From positions 11,040,013 through 11,104,012 of the forward strand of contig NC_092577.1 of NCBI RefSeq assembly GCF_037975245.1: a stretch of DNA of 64,000 nucleotides. The letters are read 5' to 3'. The DNA is from Apostichopus japonicus (Eukaryota > Echinodermata > Holothuroidea > Aspidochirotida > Stichopodidae). Below, piece after piece: positions 46,868 to 58,881 of the stretch; position 1 is the stretch's first letter, and each line of letters starts with the position of its first letter. The notes beneath the pieces are model-generated. The model was not told the origin of the DNA. It ran no database searches and was given only the letters and a program-made list of their open reading frames with translations. The position numbers and the translations under genes are program-made.

Positions 46868-49588
46868 ATGTTTGTTGGACTTTGCAACATTTGCAAGGTA
46901 ACAACACGTTCAGTGAGTGAGTATGTGGCTCATGGACGGCGCCATAGAAATCAAGCCAATTCTCAATTTCGGTGCTGTTTTCAAGGATGCAGATACATAT
47001 TTTCAACTTTTACAGCACTGAAAGTTCATATAACAAGGAAGCATCGTAACCAGAGACATGTAGAGCAGTCAAACAGATTTCATTCTGTTAATGTACCACT
47101 GAAGTGTGCTATTGCATACTGTAAGAAAGAATGCTCTGATTTGCATGCATTTTTAAGTCATCTCAAAAGTCACATGAATAATGGTCAGACAGTTGAATGC
47201 CCGTATGTTTCATGCAAGAGAAGGTACCACAAAAAGGCAACATTTTGTGTTCATTTGTCTCGTTGCCACAGAAATTGGTGTGCAAAACGTGTGAAAAATG
47301 CTCGCAAAAGTTTCAGATTTGATGCTGTAATTTCAGAAACAGCAAATAATTATGATGTAGAAACTGGCAATGCTAATAAGCCCACTACTGCAGAAGAAAG
47401 TTTGGATATGGAATTTGGGGAAACTGAACATGACAATGTCATAGAAGTTGAGAGTAATTCTGATCAGTCAAAAGGGGAATTTTTGAAAAGTTTTGCATTA
47501 TTTCTACTTAAGCTGCAAGGGAAACAATTAGTCCCAGAATCAACCGTACAAATTATTGTAGAGGAACTAAGAACCATACATGACATTTGCCTAGAATCTC
47601 TTAAAGTTAGGCTTACAGCAAAATTAAGGGCCGAAAACATTTGTAATGACCGTATTCATTCATTATTAGATGACCTTAACTTGGGAAATGAGTGGGATGT
47701 TGCTTTGGACAGTAAGAAGGGAGAACTGCGCTCAAAACATAGAAGAAAAGAGTACTTTAAGTCACTGAATTTTGTTTCCCCAGAAGCTGTTCCCCTTGGG
47801 AGGGATATTTCAGGAAAAATGCATTACTGTCATTATGTTCCCATCTTGCAGACAATTAAAGTTCTCATTGATAATGACTTGATTCCAATAAAATCAGACA
47901 GGAGAGCCCACAACATGCAGCTACCAGTGTTTACAGATATAACAGATGGGAAAATTTTCAAAGAAAATACACTTTTTGGAAGTGAGGAAAATGCATTGTC
48001 GGTTATTTTATTCCAAGATGCCTTTGAAGTAGTGAATCCACTTGGATCTGCCAAAAAGAAACATAAAATATTGGCTGTGTATTTCACTCTGGGAAACATT
48101 CCTCCTCAGTATAGGTCCCAGGTAGAGTCATTGCAACTTGCACTTCTTTGTAGAGAGGTTGATTTCAAGAAGTATGGACAAGAAAAAGTATTTAAAAGGC
48201 TATTAAGAGACTTGAAATTACTAGAAGAAACTGGTGTACAGGTCAAAGGTGGGCAAATTCGGAAAGGTTCATTGGCATGCATACTAGGAGATAATTTAGG
48301 CTCACACACTATTGGCGGATTTGTTGAAAGCTTTTCATCTAAACATTATTGTAGGTATTGCTTACTGAGTTCAGCTGAATTTCAGTCAGGTGAGCCATAT
48401 GCTCTGGGAAAGTGCAGAAGTCCCACCGAATATGACAGATGTGTAGAACATCTCCAACAGTCTGGTGAAGATAGCTTTGAGGGTATTAAATTTAACTCCC
48501 TCTTCAATAATTTAAATTACTTCCATGTCTGTAATCCTGGCCTGCCACCTTGCTTGGGCCATGACCTTTTTGAAGGGGTAGTGGATTATGATTTGAAACT
48601 CTATATCGATTACTGGGTTAATCAGAGACATTGGTTTACGTACCAAGACTTAAACAGAAAGTTAGAACTGTTTAAGTTCACTGGTAGTGACATCAATAAC
48701 AAGCCTGCTCAGATAAATTCAAATAAAAGCAGACTTGGTGGAAATGCAGTTGAGAACTGGTGTTTGCTTAAACTTCTCCCAATTTTGGTGGGCCAGCAAA
48801 TTTTGGATAAATCTGACAATGTTTGGAAACAATTTCTGCGTTTAAGAGAGATTGTTCAGCTTGTTTGTGCTCCTCAAATATCATGGGATGAAATTGTTTA
48901 TCTGAAGGTGTTAATAGAAGAGTACCATGAGGAAAGAAAACAAATCTTTCCTGATGTGAAGCTTAGACCAAAACATCACTTTCTTTGTCATTATCCAGAG
49001 TTGACAGTTAAGTTTGGCCCTTTAATCAGAGTGTGGACACTGAGGTTTGAAAGCAAACACTCTTACTTCAAACGGTGTGCTAGGAATTGCCATAACTTTG
49101 TTAATGTAACACATACGCTGTCAGAAAGACATCAGCAGCTGCAGGCATATAATAGTGCAGGGAGTATGTTTCCTGAAAAAAATTTCATTGAAAAAGGTGA
49201 GCAACTAAATCCTGAGATTTTTAGTCCTGAAATTAGGGCTTCCCTGCAGTCAAAAGAGTTACAGGTTGATTCAGCCACAGTGAGTAACAAATTAAAGGTC
49301 TATGGTACTCAGTACAGTGCAGGTTTGTTTGTGGCATGCAAATGTACAGATTCAGTCTTGCAATTTGGCTGTATTCTGTTGACTCTTTTATGTAACAATG
49401 ATGCATTTCTTGTTGTTAAACTGCATAATGCTACCCTTCTTGAGGAACTAGGTGTGTACTTGCTGCAACCATCAAATGATATAGACTGTCTGAAGGTTTC
49501 AGAACTTTGTGACTATTATCCATTGTCAGCTTATCCAGTTCAAGGAAGACTCCTGCTTCCACTGAAGCATAATTGTTTCCACTCATGA
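46868..49588 (+). CDS. Zinc-finger DDE transposase of the CACTA-like element
   Basis: Predicted 906-residue protein in one exon; the ATG at 46868 is the first in frame and lies five residues before the first zinc ligand. Four C2H2 fingers occupy residues 6-134 (C6/C9/H22/H26, C36/C41/H54/H59, C80/C85/H98/H102, C111/C116/H129/H134). An acidic linker follows. The core has FQDAFEVVNPLGS (D384), ILGDNLGSH (D475) followed by a CRYC knuckle, and GHDLFEGV (H565, D566, E569). The D, D and E in these settings fit a CACTA/EnSpm-type DDE catalytic core; this is from memory and not tested by search. The frame is uninterrupted, so the protein may be active or only recently silenced. It would bind the element's ends in the nucleus and cut and rejoin DNA. 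Confidence 0.8.
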   Translation: MFVGLCNICKVTTRSVSEYVAHGRRHRNQANSQFRCCFQGCRYIFSTFTALKVHITRKHRNQRHVEQSNRFHSVNVPLKCAIAYCKKECSDLHAFLSHLKSHMNNGQTVECPYVSCKRRYHKKATFCVHLSRCHRNWCAKRVKNARKSFRFDAVISETANNYDVETGNANKPTTAEESLDMEFGETEHDNVIEVESNSDQSKGEFLKSFALFLLKLQGKQLVPESTVQIIVEELRTIHDICLESLKVRLTAKLRAENICNDRIHSLLDDLNLGNEWDVALDSKKGELRSKHRRKEYFKSLNFVSPEAVPLGRDISGKMHYCHYVPILQTIKVLIDNDLIPIKSDRRAHNMQLPVFTDITDGKIFKENTLFGSEENALSVILFQDAFEVVNPLGSAKKKHKILAVYFTLGNIPPQYRSQVESLQLALLCREVDFKKYGQEKVFKRLLRDLKLLEETGVQVKGGQIRKGSLACILGDNLGSHTIGGFVESFSSKHYCRYCLLSSAEFQSGEPYALGKCRSPTEYDRCVEHLQQSGEDSFEGIKFNSLFNNLNYFHVCNPGLPPCLGHDLFEGVVDYDLKLYIDYWVNQRHWFTYQDLNRKLELFKFTGSDINNKPAQINSNKSRLGGNAVENWCLLKLLPILVGQQILDKSDNVWKQFLRLREIVQLVCAPQISWDEIVYLKVLIEEYHEERKQIFPDVKLRPKHHFLCHYPELTVKFGPLIRVWTLRFESKHSYFKRCARNCHNFVNVTHTLSERHQQLQAYNSAGSMFPEKNFIEKGEQLNPEIFSPEIRASLQSKELQVDSATVSNKLKVYGTQYSAGLFVACKCTDSVLQFGCILLTLLCNNDAFLVVKLHNATLLEELGVYLLQPSNDIDCLKVSELCDYYPLSAYPVQGRLLLPLKHNCFHS

Positions 49589-50254
49589 CTTTCTCAACAA
49601 TGATGATGGTATTTGGCCATGGTATGAATGTATGTGCATGCATTTACCTTGCCTCATGTGTTCAATATGTCACATGTTTACACAGGGTCCAATACCGTAC
49701 ATTCAGCATATATCGTTCTAAGTTGTGTATGTTTATTGCATGTAAGGCATATATGCAGTTTCCCCAACAATGCTTCAAACATCATATAAACCTATCAAAT
49801 ATCAATGCTGGTGCTTCTCTGAGAAATTTTAGAGCATTTGGATGAAATGTTGCACCTAGCCTCAATTCAACAATTTATTCATTTAGTTCTGTTTTCATGT
49901 GAGTGAACACTCACTCCTCACTTGGCCTATCATAGTCCACCAAATTCAAATTTTGGGACTGCATTTGCTATTTAATACATATTTATTCAGGCTTTATAAT
50001 GTACTGAGTAGTTATCTTTCCTTGAACAAAGATCTACATTCTTGATAGTGCAGGAAAACAAAGTAATCTGAGCTATAGTAAAGGAATGGTCAATGCAGTG
50101 GTCATTATTTATTGCTTGAGCCATTGTGTAAAAATAGTATAGTTAGTATTTGTCAGTTTGAGGTGTCAACTCAATAGTGACAGACGTTCACATTAACAAA
50201 ATCAGTCAGCTATATGTTTCTTGCTGTTGGCAGAGTGGTTTGTGTTGATTCAAA
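49589..50254 (+). other. Spacer between transposase and SAM-domain gene
   Basis: A 666-bp AT-rich spacer without a gene. It must hold the 3' UTR of the transposase and the 5' UTR or promoter of the next gene. An AATAAA at about 50797 lies beyond the start of the next gene, inside its first intron. Confidence 0.4.
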
Positions 50255-52793
50255 ATGGAACTGTCAGATACATCTTCAGATGATACTGTTCTTCTTGGTC
50301 CAATTGAGAGTGCTGTGAGTGATGTCTTTCCACTACTGCCCACCTACAAGATTAAGGAGGTGCTAGAACTGCTCATAAGAGCAGGAGTTGAAAGTGTTGC
50401 AGATTTAAAGTATGTTACAGAAGAGGATCTCCAAAATTTGAAACCAATTCAGCGGAGAAAGCTTTTGAAAGCTTGGTCTACAAGGGTTGAAGGTACTGTA
50501 TCGTCCAGACCCCAGTATTTTGTACATTTCTTTTAGTAGGCCAATTTAGTGTGCACAGCACAGTACTTGCAGAGTGAGGAGGCAATATGTGACCTGGAAA
50601 CTATCATGTTTACCAAAAGGACAAAAAAATCACTACCAAAAGTCATTACAGTTCTGAAATGAAGAGTTTGTGACTAGATCATGCTTGAACAGCCTACATG
50701 TAATCTTGCAAGTTTATCTGCTTTATAGTTGAGGTAATCATTCATGGACAGTTGAAACTTTGCAGTGTAAATATGTACAAGACTCTAAATTTGTAATTAA
50801 TAAACATTCCAGTGCTTTTATGTCCACACATTCTCATCCTTGTTTTCAGATAGACAGTGTTTTCGTTGTGCCAATGGCATACTGTACACTACTTGTATTC
50901 TGTATCAATTTCAATTGCAGTTGTTTAGAGAAATGAGGAAATGCAAGTTTGTTGGCTTGTAGCTAATGCTTTCATATCATTGTAAGACTGGTTATGTACA
51001 CATGTGGCAACAAGAGACTACACTAGTTCTTACATATTTCTTGGAAATTTAATGTTTTTATTCATTGAAAACATTTCTGTTAGTTTTAGAGGTAGTCCTC
51101 GCCCCATTTCATGAAGAGTTACCCTCAGTCTTAGTTTGATTTATTGCTAACTTATGTTCTACATATCAAACTTGACTGAGCATAACTCTTTGTGAAACAA
51201 GGCCCTGATGTTCAGTTTTTCCTTTTTTTCGCCAGCTACTACCCCAAGTGAACTAAATCACCAACTGGAGTTGGGAATGGAAGATTTTCAACTAGTCGGA
51301 TCAGTTGCTTCTTCAGAGTCATCCAGCTCAAGTCCAGGAACTCCTACCTCACTAAAGAAGCACTGGGTGGAAACTTTTACAGTCCAGTGGAACAAAATGC
51401 CTAAGAACTTAAGTGATTCATTAAAGAAATGTACAAGGCCATCACCAAGAGACAGAAGGGAAATGATACGAATAATATGTGATGACATCATGAAGAAAAA
51501 TCGCAATCCGGGCCGTAAGAATCTTGCCATTATTTCAAAAACAATTGTTGATTCTTACCCAGCAAGCTTTAGAGATGACATAGGCGGGGAAGTTATTGGA
51601 GATGGCTTTGAATCTGTACTTAAGCAAATGGAAAACAGAATCAACAACCTGAGGCGGACTGAAACATATCTGCCAGGAACGTCTTCATTGACCAGCACAT
51701 CAGATGATGAGTCTTCAGAACAGAAGCCTAAGCGAGCAAAAAAACGAGACTCTTATGGTTGTCAGAACTGGCAACCAAAAGGGTTGCCAGAGAGGGAAGA
51801 CGAAACATCTCAAAAAAGGAGAACCCTTGAACTAAAGGAAATGTATGAAAATGAAGATAAGTGGGATGAAGACATCATTCAGATGAACATGAAACTGTTG
51901 TATTTCACTATCCGCACAATGATCAATACAAACAGCATAACCCTCATAGGGATAATAGAAGAATACCCATTTCTCCTGGAAAGCATTGGTATGATGAGCC
52001 ACTTTCATGAATTGGTTGGTATTGAACTGATGCCTACTCTTTCTAAATCTTTAGATACCAAAGGTCAGTCTGTTATGCACTATTTGAGGAAAGTTGCTAC
52101 CAAAAAGCCAGCTTTAAAAGATGTTTTTGATGCCATAGAAGTTGCCAGAGCAGAAACAAACGATCTTACTCCTGAGATGCCTGGATTAATCTGGCTACTT
52201 ACTTGCTACTTTGGGGAGAAAGTAGATACCCTGTTGTACCTATCAAAGGTGAGTATTTCTATAAAGTGAACTGATATTTTTTTTCTATTTCATTTATTTG
52301 CAAAGGTTGTCATGCTGGTAAATTACTTGGCAAATATTATAGCAAGATAAGGTTGAAGACTACAGTAAAAAGTGCAATTTCACCCTGGTAAAGTTGAACT
52401 AACCATAGATTAGTTGAAAGCCTCATTTTAAGCAAGGGATGGCAAAGTGGGGATTTTAAGTAAAATTTCAGTGTCACATTGTTATAGTCTCTGTAGTGTT
52501 ATGTTGATCAGCCTTTCAGGACACCTTACATAGAGTTGCAAATCAGCCCCATGACAACAACCTGACTATGCCACAGGTGCAGAATATGTTCTTAGATCAT
52601 GCCAAAAGCAATGTGTGTACTCGAGGTGTAATGCCACATGTGTTCTTTTAAGTGTGTTTATACAGACTTGGTCAAAATGTGTGCTGTATATGGCCAATAA
52701 TTAAACATTATTTAGTAATGAGTAGTCATGTAGACTGCCATCATGATGGCTACTGAAGTGAACTTTGACCTACACTAAGGTGACAATTAACTG

Positions 52794-52843
<50 letters not shown>

Positions 52844-55509
52844 CTGCTATATAATATCCTAACTAGGGCCCTGTTCCATACAGAGTTTTTCTTTGTCTTG
52901 AGTGTGATTTAAAGTTAAACACAGACTGAATCAAATCTAAGATTGTGGGTTACTCTTTGTAGAATGGGGCCCAGATCAAATTGTTATCCAATTTCTGCCA
53001 CCAGACAACTTTGTATAAGTTTCAGGTTTTAAAATACAAGTTGCACATATTTTACTTTCCCAGGAGACAAGCAGTGATCAGGAGGCTGTTTCTGGCTTGA
53101 ACTCTCCATCACCCTGTAGTGTTGTTTCGGGTAAGCTTCTTGAATGTACATTTCGGGTGTTTCTGTTTACAGAGCTTTGTTATTTTCATCAACAATATTT
53201 AAGCACATCAGATTTAAAGTATCCCTTGGATCCTGCTCAACATTTTTTTTGAATACTACTGATTGTTTTACCAAGCCTGTCTTTTCCTACCATTGATCCC
53301 TTGCTAGGCTCAGACTAAAGTAGGAATTCCTGTTTCTTAATTCAAATGCAAAGTCTTCCTTTCCAAATTGTGCAATAGAGGTATATACTTATCAAAAGTG
53401 TTCTAAATGTGACATGGGAATAAATGTACTAGCTTTCAGTGTGGTAGATACTTGTTAGATACTGAGAAGCAGTTTGCCAAGATTTAGTATAATGTGATAT
53501 TTAGATGAAAGAGAAGATTCATTTATTGAAGTTACATCTTCTGGCTATGATGGGAAGTGGCTCTAAATATGCCACAAACCATTGTCAAAATTTAGGGATT
53601 AGTCTGGCGGCAGTAATTTAGACTCAGTTTGGTGTAATGGCATAAGCAATCATCCAACTCTTACTTGGAAGCATCAGCTAAATCCTTCAAATCTCTCATT
53701 CAGGTTGGTTCAGAATGTTAATGTCCAGTAGTAAAGGTAAAAATGTAACAGAAACATTGTTTTGAGATTAAAAGAATGACGTGTACATATTTATGAATTA
53801 GTATAGAGGGTTTGTAGTCAGAATGGGGTAATTGCATTTGGCCTTTCAAGTTATGCATAAGGTTTGCATAGAATCCAAGATGCAAGGCAATAGATAGATG
53901 ACCAATGATCTTGTTTGGTGTGATACCTATTCTTACAGAGGCAGGGCAGAGAATTTTTTTCTTCCAATGTGGGGGAGGGGTTGTCCACTGATTTAGGCTT
54001 TGCATCATTCAGTGAAAAATCAGTGGGTTCTGCTTGCAATTCACTTTTGATCTTGTCATTGCAGTTTCTAGGTTAAGTGTTTAATGGACATACCTTTTTT
54101 AAGGTCCCTAAAATAGTTACTACTCTTGAGAATGTTACATGATAATCCTTCAGTAAAAGAATGGAAACATATTCTTAGTCCGTAACAGCACTAAAAAAAA
54201 ATTCAATTTCGGAAAATAATGACAAAGTGAAACTCGGATTGACATTTTTATCTTTGTTTGAATATTGATATCACAGGAACCACACTGTTGGCCGGGCGGA
54301 AGTATATGATCGCAGTTGACAAGGTAGTTGTCAATCATCTTATTGCTGATTTTCAGAGTGCCCTTGCCTACCTCTTTGCCACATACTATGTTTTAAACAT
54401 TCAGTATCCTGCAGACAGCTGTGTGACATTGGAGTTCATCCAGAGGTAAGTGTTAATGGAATATGAATGAATATTTGTACAGTAGTGGTTATAGCTGGGA
54501 TTGGAGTTGTAACTCATGGTAGTGTTTTCCTTGTATAGTGTGTTTCTACCAACACTTGGGAAAGACTTGAACCAGTGTAAAATTCAGTTGAGTAGTTACA
54601 CAAGTAAGTCATAATTTGTCAGTCTAGAGAGAAGATCATGATCCCAACTTAGAATACCATTGAAGGTACTGTTACTTGAAATTTGGTCATAGTCTAACTT
54701 AACAATTATTTACCTCAGTTTAGATGAACTGCTGCAGTAGGTGTTTAGTGTTAAATAGTAACAGCATCATTAATTTGAAGATCGTAGAATATTTATGCAG
54801 TGACATTTGTAGAGCCTTAGTCCCATCAACATTGGGATTAAACTTGCAACAAAATGCACAGTTGAAAAAGTCGATCCTGATCGTTGCTCCAAGAAGATCA
54901 GTGTCCTATTTCCTTTCAACTACAATCCACCTGCATTTTGTCGATTTTGAAGTTGATTCTTGTGTTTCATCGTCAGACTTTGTTTAAAATTTACTGCTTG
55001 TAGAATTGTATAGATGGGACCCAGGCTTTAATCCTTCAAACTGTACATTCCAAATTGATTTCATGGACAGTCTTCTTGTGGAATTGACTGTTATAAACAA
55101 CAACTGTTCTCTAAAAAAAAGTTATAAAAGAATTGTGAATTAGGAAATATGCTTGAAAATGTTTTGACCACAATCATTATGACTTTCATAATTATAAATA
55201 CAAACTAATATGAAAGCAGTGTGAGAAGCCATTTAATTTATACCTGAAACAGTGAAGTGAATAATTAATGTGCAACAAATTTTCAGAAGTATCATGTTTT
55301 AAAGACATGGTTTTCTACTGGTCAAGTGTCAAGGTCAATGATGAAAATATTAATTCCCACCAAAAGTAACAAAAATCAACTCTTTTTTTTTTGGCAGGTG
55401 CTTTGTTGGAATCAACCCACCCACATCAGGAAAAAGTAGGAAATCCTCAGCCATAAATCCCAAAGTGTTGTCTCTTTTGGGACATATCAAGGATGAGTCA
55501 ACAAAGTAA
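50255..55509 (+). CDS. SAM-domain (SAMD3-like) protein, five exons
   Basis: Exons: 50255-50492, 51236-52248, 53064-53130, 54277-54445, 55398-55509. All junctions are GT/AG and the phases join to 532 residues ending in TAA. Residues about 24-78 form a SAM domain (TYKIKEVLELLIRAGVES, TEEDLQNL). A W/R-rich conserved block follows (KHWVETFTV at about 121, RREMIRIICDDIM at 153-165, SYPASFRDD, NRINNLRR). A basic nuclear-import-like KPKRAKKR is at 243-250, and the end reads YVLNIQYP and EFIQRCFVGINPP. I recall this pattern from fish and invertebrate proteins named SAMD3-like, many of them repeated in genomes. Its place 0.7 kb after a transposase on the same strand and inside the same ends suggests an accessory transposon protein. 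The biochemical role is unknown to me. Confidence 0.85.
52795..52836. repeat. (TA)n microsatellite in an intron of the SAM-domain gene
   Basis: A pure TA run between two copies of AACTGCTATATA-type sequence. Confidence 0.95.
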
Positions 55510-58000
55510 TAAAAAAATCAAACAGTGTAGTATGGTGATCAGTGGACTTATTTCGAGTTTAGTTACTACAGGAACCATTTAGAAACGTTTGTTTTTTTGT
55601 TTTTATTCAACTCATTTAAAATCAAGTTAAGATGGTTACTTCTGGCTGGAACCTCAATGTCGCCTTTAGCCACTCTTAGTGTTTCCTTCATGTATATAGA
55701 CATTCAGCTTATATGTAAGGAACGTTCAGGTGGATGATGTTTTTATGTACTACGATCAGTACTGAGTACACAGACATGAAATAATCTGCACCCCAATCTC
55801 CATATTCTGTGCCTCTAAAGCAGAATGGTTTCAGATGAAATTTTGTTTTAGATAATTAAAGAGAACTGAAATCTATGCATTTTCATGGGCTTTGCATCAC
55901 ATTTTCTACCTAAGGTGGACTTGAAGCAAGCAGGAGATGAGACTGTAGAGTTTGTTTATGGAATTCTATTCATTCATGTTGGCATGTTATTCAGACATAT
56001 AAAGTATTGATTAATATGAAGTTCTATTACTAACACTATATTGTTACACCTGCCTGCTAAAAGTTCACTTTTGATAGTAAATGTGACACCTTCTATGACC
56101 TTACATTTCAAATTGCCCAAAGAATTGACTGCAAATTTGTGCCCCCTTCTATCCTCTTCCTAGAGTGCTATTCAATTGAAGAAAAATTTCATCCAGTGGA
56201 TTTCCTGATCATAGCATGCATTAAGGCAGTAGCCACAAAAGGAAACTTTCTAATAAGTATAAATGTTTACAAGGACAATGGGTTCATTTTAATACCAGTG
56301 CTCATGCACATTGAACCATTCCTTAAATGGTGAAATGTTTGCCATTTTTCGTTTTCAGTGGTGAGTTTATACTATGTGATATTATTTAAACTACTTCATT
56401 TAAAAAAAAGTGTGATTACAGTGTGTAGTGCCACAAAACTATACTAACGTTTTTTCGTTTTCAGTGGTGAGTTTATACTATGTGATATTATTTAAACTAC
56501 TTCATTTAAAAAAAAGTGTGATTACAGTGTGTAGTGCCACAAAACTATACTAACGTATGCTTGTCTATTACTGTGTGTAGTGTAGGGTCTATAGGAATTG
56601 CACTGCCTATGCATTAAGACCAAGTTTTCCCTTTCTACATCCCCTACCCCAGTGAAATACTCCATCAAATAATTATTAATGTACTTGTGAGAATATCCAT
56701 TTCTGGCTGGAATTTATATTTTAGTCTTGGTATTCATAGACATCTGGTTTGGAATTGACAGGGCCTGAAGTTTATATTGGCATGCACCAATTTTTTCAAC
56801 ATTGAAAAAGAGGTTTACTGTTTCAGTTTTGGACTTTAAGTTACTTCCTTGTTGATTTACTAAGTTCTGTGTTTTTAGTTTCCATTTTGACATTTGCATT
56901 GCATAAATGATTGCATGTTCATGATATCATGGCTCAGCTTTATATGAAAATGTTTGAAAGTTGTGTAATAATAATTAGAAAGTTTGAAGCTTATAACGTC
57001 AATTAACCCTTAAGCCTACCATGTAATAAGGTTTTGGCTAATGATTGTATTCCATTTGAAATGACCACTTTGGGATAGTTTCAGGGTGTTTGTCGTCCCA
57101 AACTGGGGTCTTCCACTTCATGGGTTGAAAAATAATGTTTGAAAGTGATATACAGAAGATGATCATATAGTTGTTGTTGAATAGTTGGTCATAAGGCACA
57201 TGCCTTGACCAACTCTATGGAGAATTTTTAATACTGTGAGGAGGTTGACATAATATAGTATATGATTATAAATACATTACAAGGATATTATTGTATGAAA
57301 AATCTTACTTTAGCTTAATATTCGGTGAAGAGCTTTTTGCAGTATATGCCATTTAGAAAGTTTATAATTGCAGTCAGTTTGTAAAATTAAGGGTCACATA
57401 GTTTGTGGTTTTTTTGGGCAACTTAATTGGCCCTAACCAAAGATAGCAACAAATGAAGTAGCTTTCAATGTGTTGCTTTTGGTGTAAGGTGATCTTACCA
57501 CCTCTTGAGAACAGTTGCAAAACCTGTATCTCTTATTGTTCCTATACAGACTTTTGTAACTGGTTTGTAATTGCCTTGGCCTGAAGTTTGTGATATCAGT
57601 CACCAGTCTTTTCTCAAATCTTGAAAAGTAGAATTATTGTTTCAGTGTTGAAGTTTAAGTTCTCTACTTGTTGTTTTATAATTGAGTTTTTGTGTTTCTA
57701 GGATCTACTTAAGAAGCTTTTAGTTTTAGTAAAGTGGTGAAAAGTGATAGGTTAAAAGCACCTTTGTATGTGCATGTTTTTGGGGAAGACCTCACTCCAA
57801 GATGAATGAAGAAGTTGTGTAAATAAAGGGTGAAAATAAACATGAGCATTTCAACGTACTTCTACCGTATATTTTTGGCGTATTCCTTAAGTATGTACTT
57901 ACTTTTTGTAGAAACTTTGCCGTAAACTAAGACGGATAAAACCCATCAATTTATTTTAATTGTCAATATCAAATTTTCACACTTATGTTTCTTTTTTATG
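55510..58000 (+). other. 3' part of the CACTA-like element, no gene recognised
   Basis: A long T-rich stretch that may be 3' UTR. AATAAA occurs overlapping the stop (55508) and twice near 57822-57837. The frame at 56139-56333 has no recognised domain. A perfect 106-bp duplication is at 56345-56555. Confidence 0.4.
56345..56555. repeat. Perfect 106-bp tandem duplication
   Basis: The segment TTTTTCGTTTTCAGTGG...CTAACG occurs at 56345 and again at 56451 with no difference seen. Confidence 0.95.
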
Positions 58001-58654
58001 GAATTGATAAACCATTAATAATTCACATAAAAAAAATTGTTAAAGGACAGATTTAGTAGACAAACACGTTAAAAGCGTCTGTAAAAAAAAACATAAATTT
58101 GAATTTTATCAGAAGATTTAAGCAAATTGACTGAACGATTAACATCAAAAACTTGTAAAAAGACAGAATTTAGAAGTAAAACCGTCTGTAAAAAAACAGA
58201 CAAAAATTGTAATTTTATCAGACAATTTGGTAAATTAACATCGAAAACTTGTAAAAAGACAGAATTTAGAAGTAAAACCGTCTGTAAAAAAACAGACAAA
58301 AATTGTAATTTTATCAGACGATTTGGTAAATTAACATCGAAAACTTGTAAAAAGACAAAATTTGGTAGTAAAACACAATAAAACTGTCTGTAAACAAACA
58401 GGAATAAATTGTAATTTTATCAGAAGAATTCAGTTAAATATACATGAGAAAAATGCTAAATAAAACAGAATTTTTATGTTATTCTATTTAACAGATTATT
58501 CTTGTAAAAATTTTAACTGGAAAACTATGTAAAAAGAAAACATTATTTTCCAGTTAATTACTTTTTACAGAATGTCTGTAAAAATAACAGGAAACGATTG
58601 GAAACTTTTTTTCCAATCGTTTTCTGTTAATTTACAGAAATTTTTTTAACAGTG
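58001..58654 (-). repeat. Right terminal and subterminal region of the CACTA-like element
   Basis: It contains 96-bp tandem repeats, several TTTACAGA and CTGTAAAAA motifs, a GGAAACGATTGGAAAC/TTTCCAATCGTTTTC inverted repeat near 58588-58625, and the terminal TTTTTTTAACAGTG. Confidence 0.65.
58090..58400. repeat. 96-bp tandem repeat, about three units
   Basis: The TAACATCxAAAACTTGTAAA block starts at 58140, 58236 and 58332. Each unit has CCGTCTGTAAAAAAACAGAC, itself an inverted pair CTGT/ACAG. Because 96 is divisible by three, a frame (58127-58381) stays open through it; I do not consider it a gene. Confidence 0.9.
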
Positions 58655-58881
58655 TACACTGGTCCTTCGGGCAACTCCGAGAGCATATTTACAATTGGGT
58701 CAGGGTGACGGTTAAACTGGCACCACTAGGTCGTCGTGTGCCCTGGCCCTTATAACCTCCTCCCGACTTTTAAAAAGATTCGAGCTTTTCATATATAAGC
58801 CCCCCAAAACTCCTGGATTGGGTTCGACAATGGACCGAGGCCCGGGGGTTTGTTTGGGAATTGCTCAATGCTGGTAGTAAC

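Larger units (their letters stand above)
44967..58654 (+). mobile_element. Putative complete CACTA-like (EnSpm/CMC) DNA transposon, 13.7 kb
   Basis: The left end begins CACTGTTAAAAATATCTGT at 44967. The right end, reversed from 58654, begins CACTGTTAAAAAAATTTCTGT (one inserted base and a few changes). The dinucleotide TA flanks both sides. Both subterminal regions (about 400-650 bp) are AT-rich and crowded with CTGTAAA/TTTACAG/CTGTTATTT motifs, as expected of CACTA elements, whose transposases bind subterminal repeats. Between the ends lie only the zinc-finger transposase and the SAM-domain gene, both on the plus strand. CACTA-type ends starting CACTA or CACTG are known for this superfamily. 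That the two ends belong to one element is inferred, from inverted orientation, matching style and position around the transposase. Confidence 0.7.

Noticed and set aside
58127-58381. Lysine/threonine-rich repetitive 84-residue protein.
   Set aside because: It is a 96-bp tandem repeat in the subterminal region of a transposon; the frame stays open because 96 is divisible by three.
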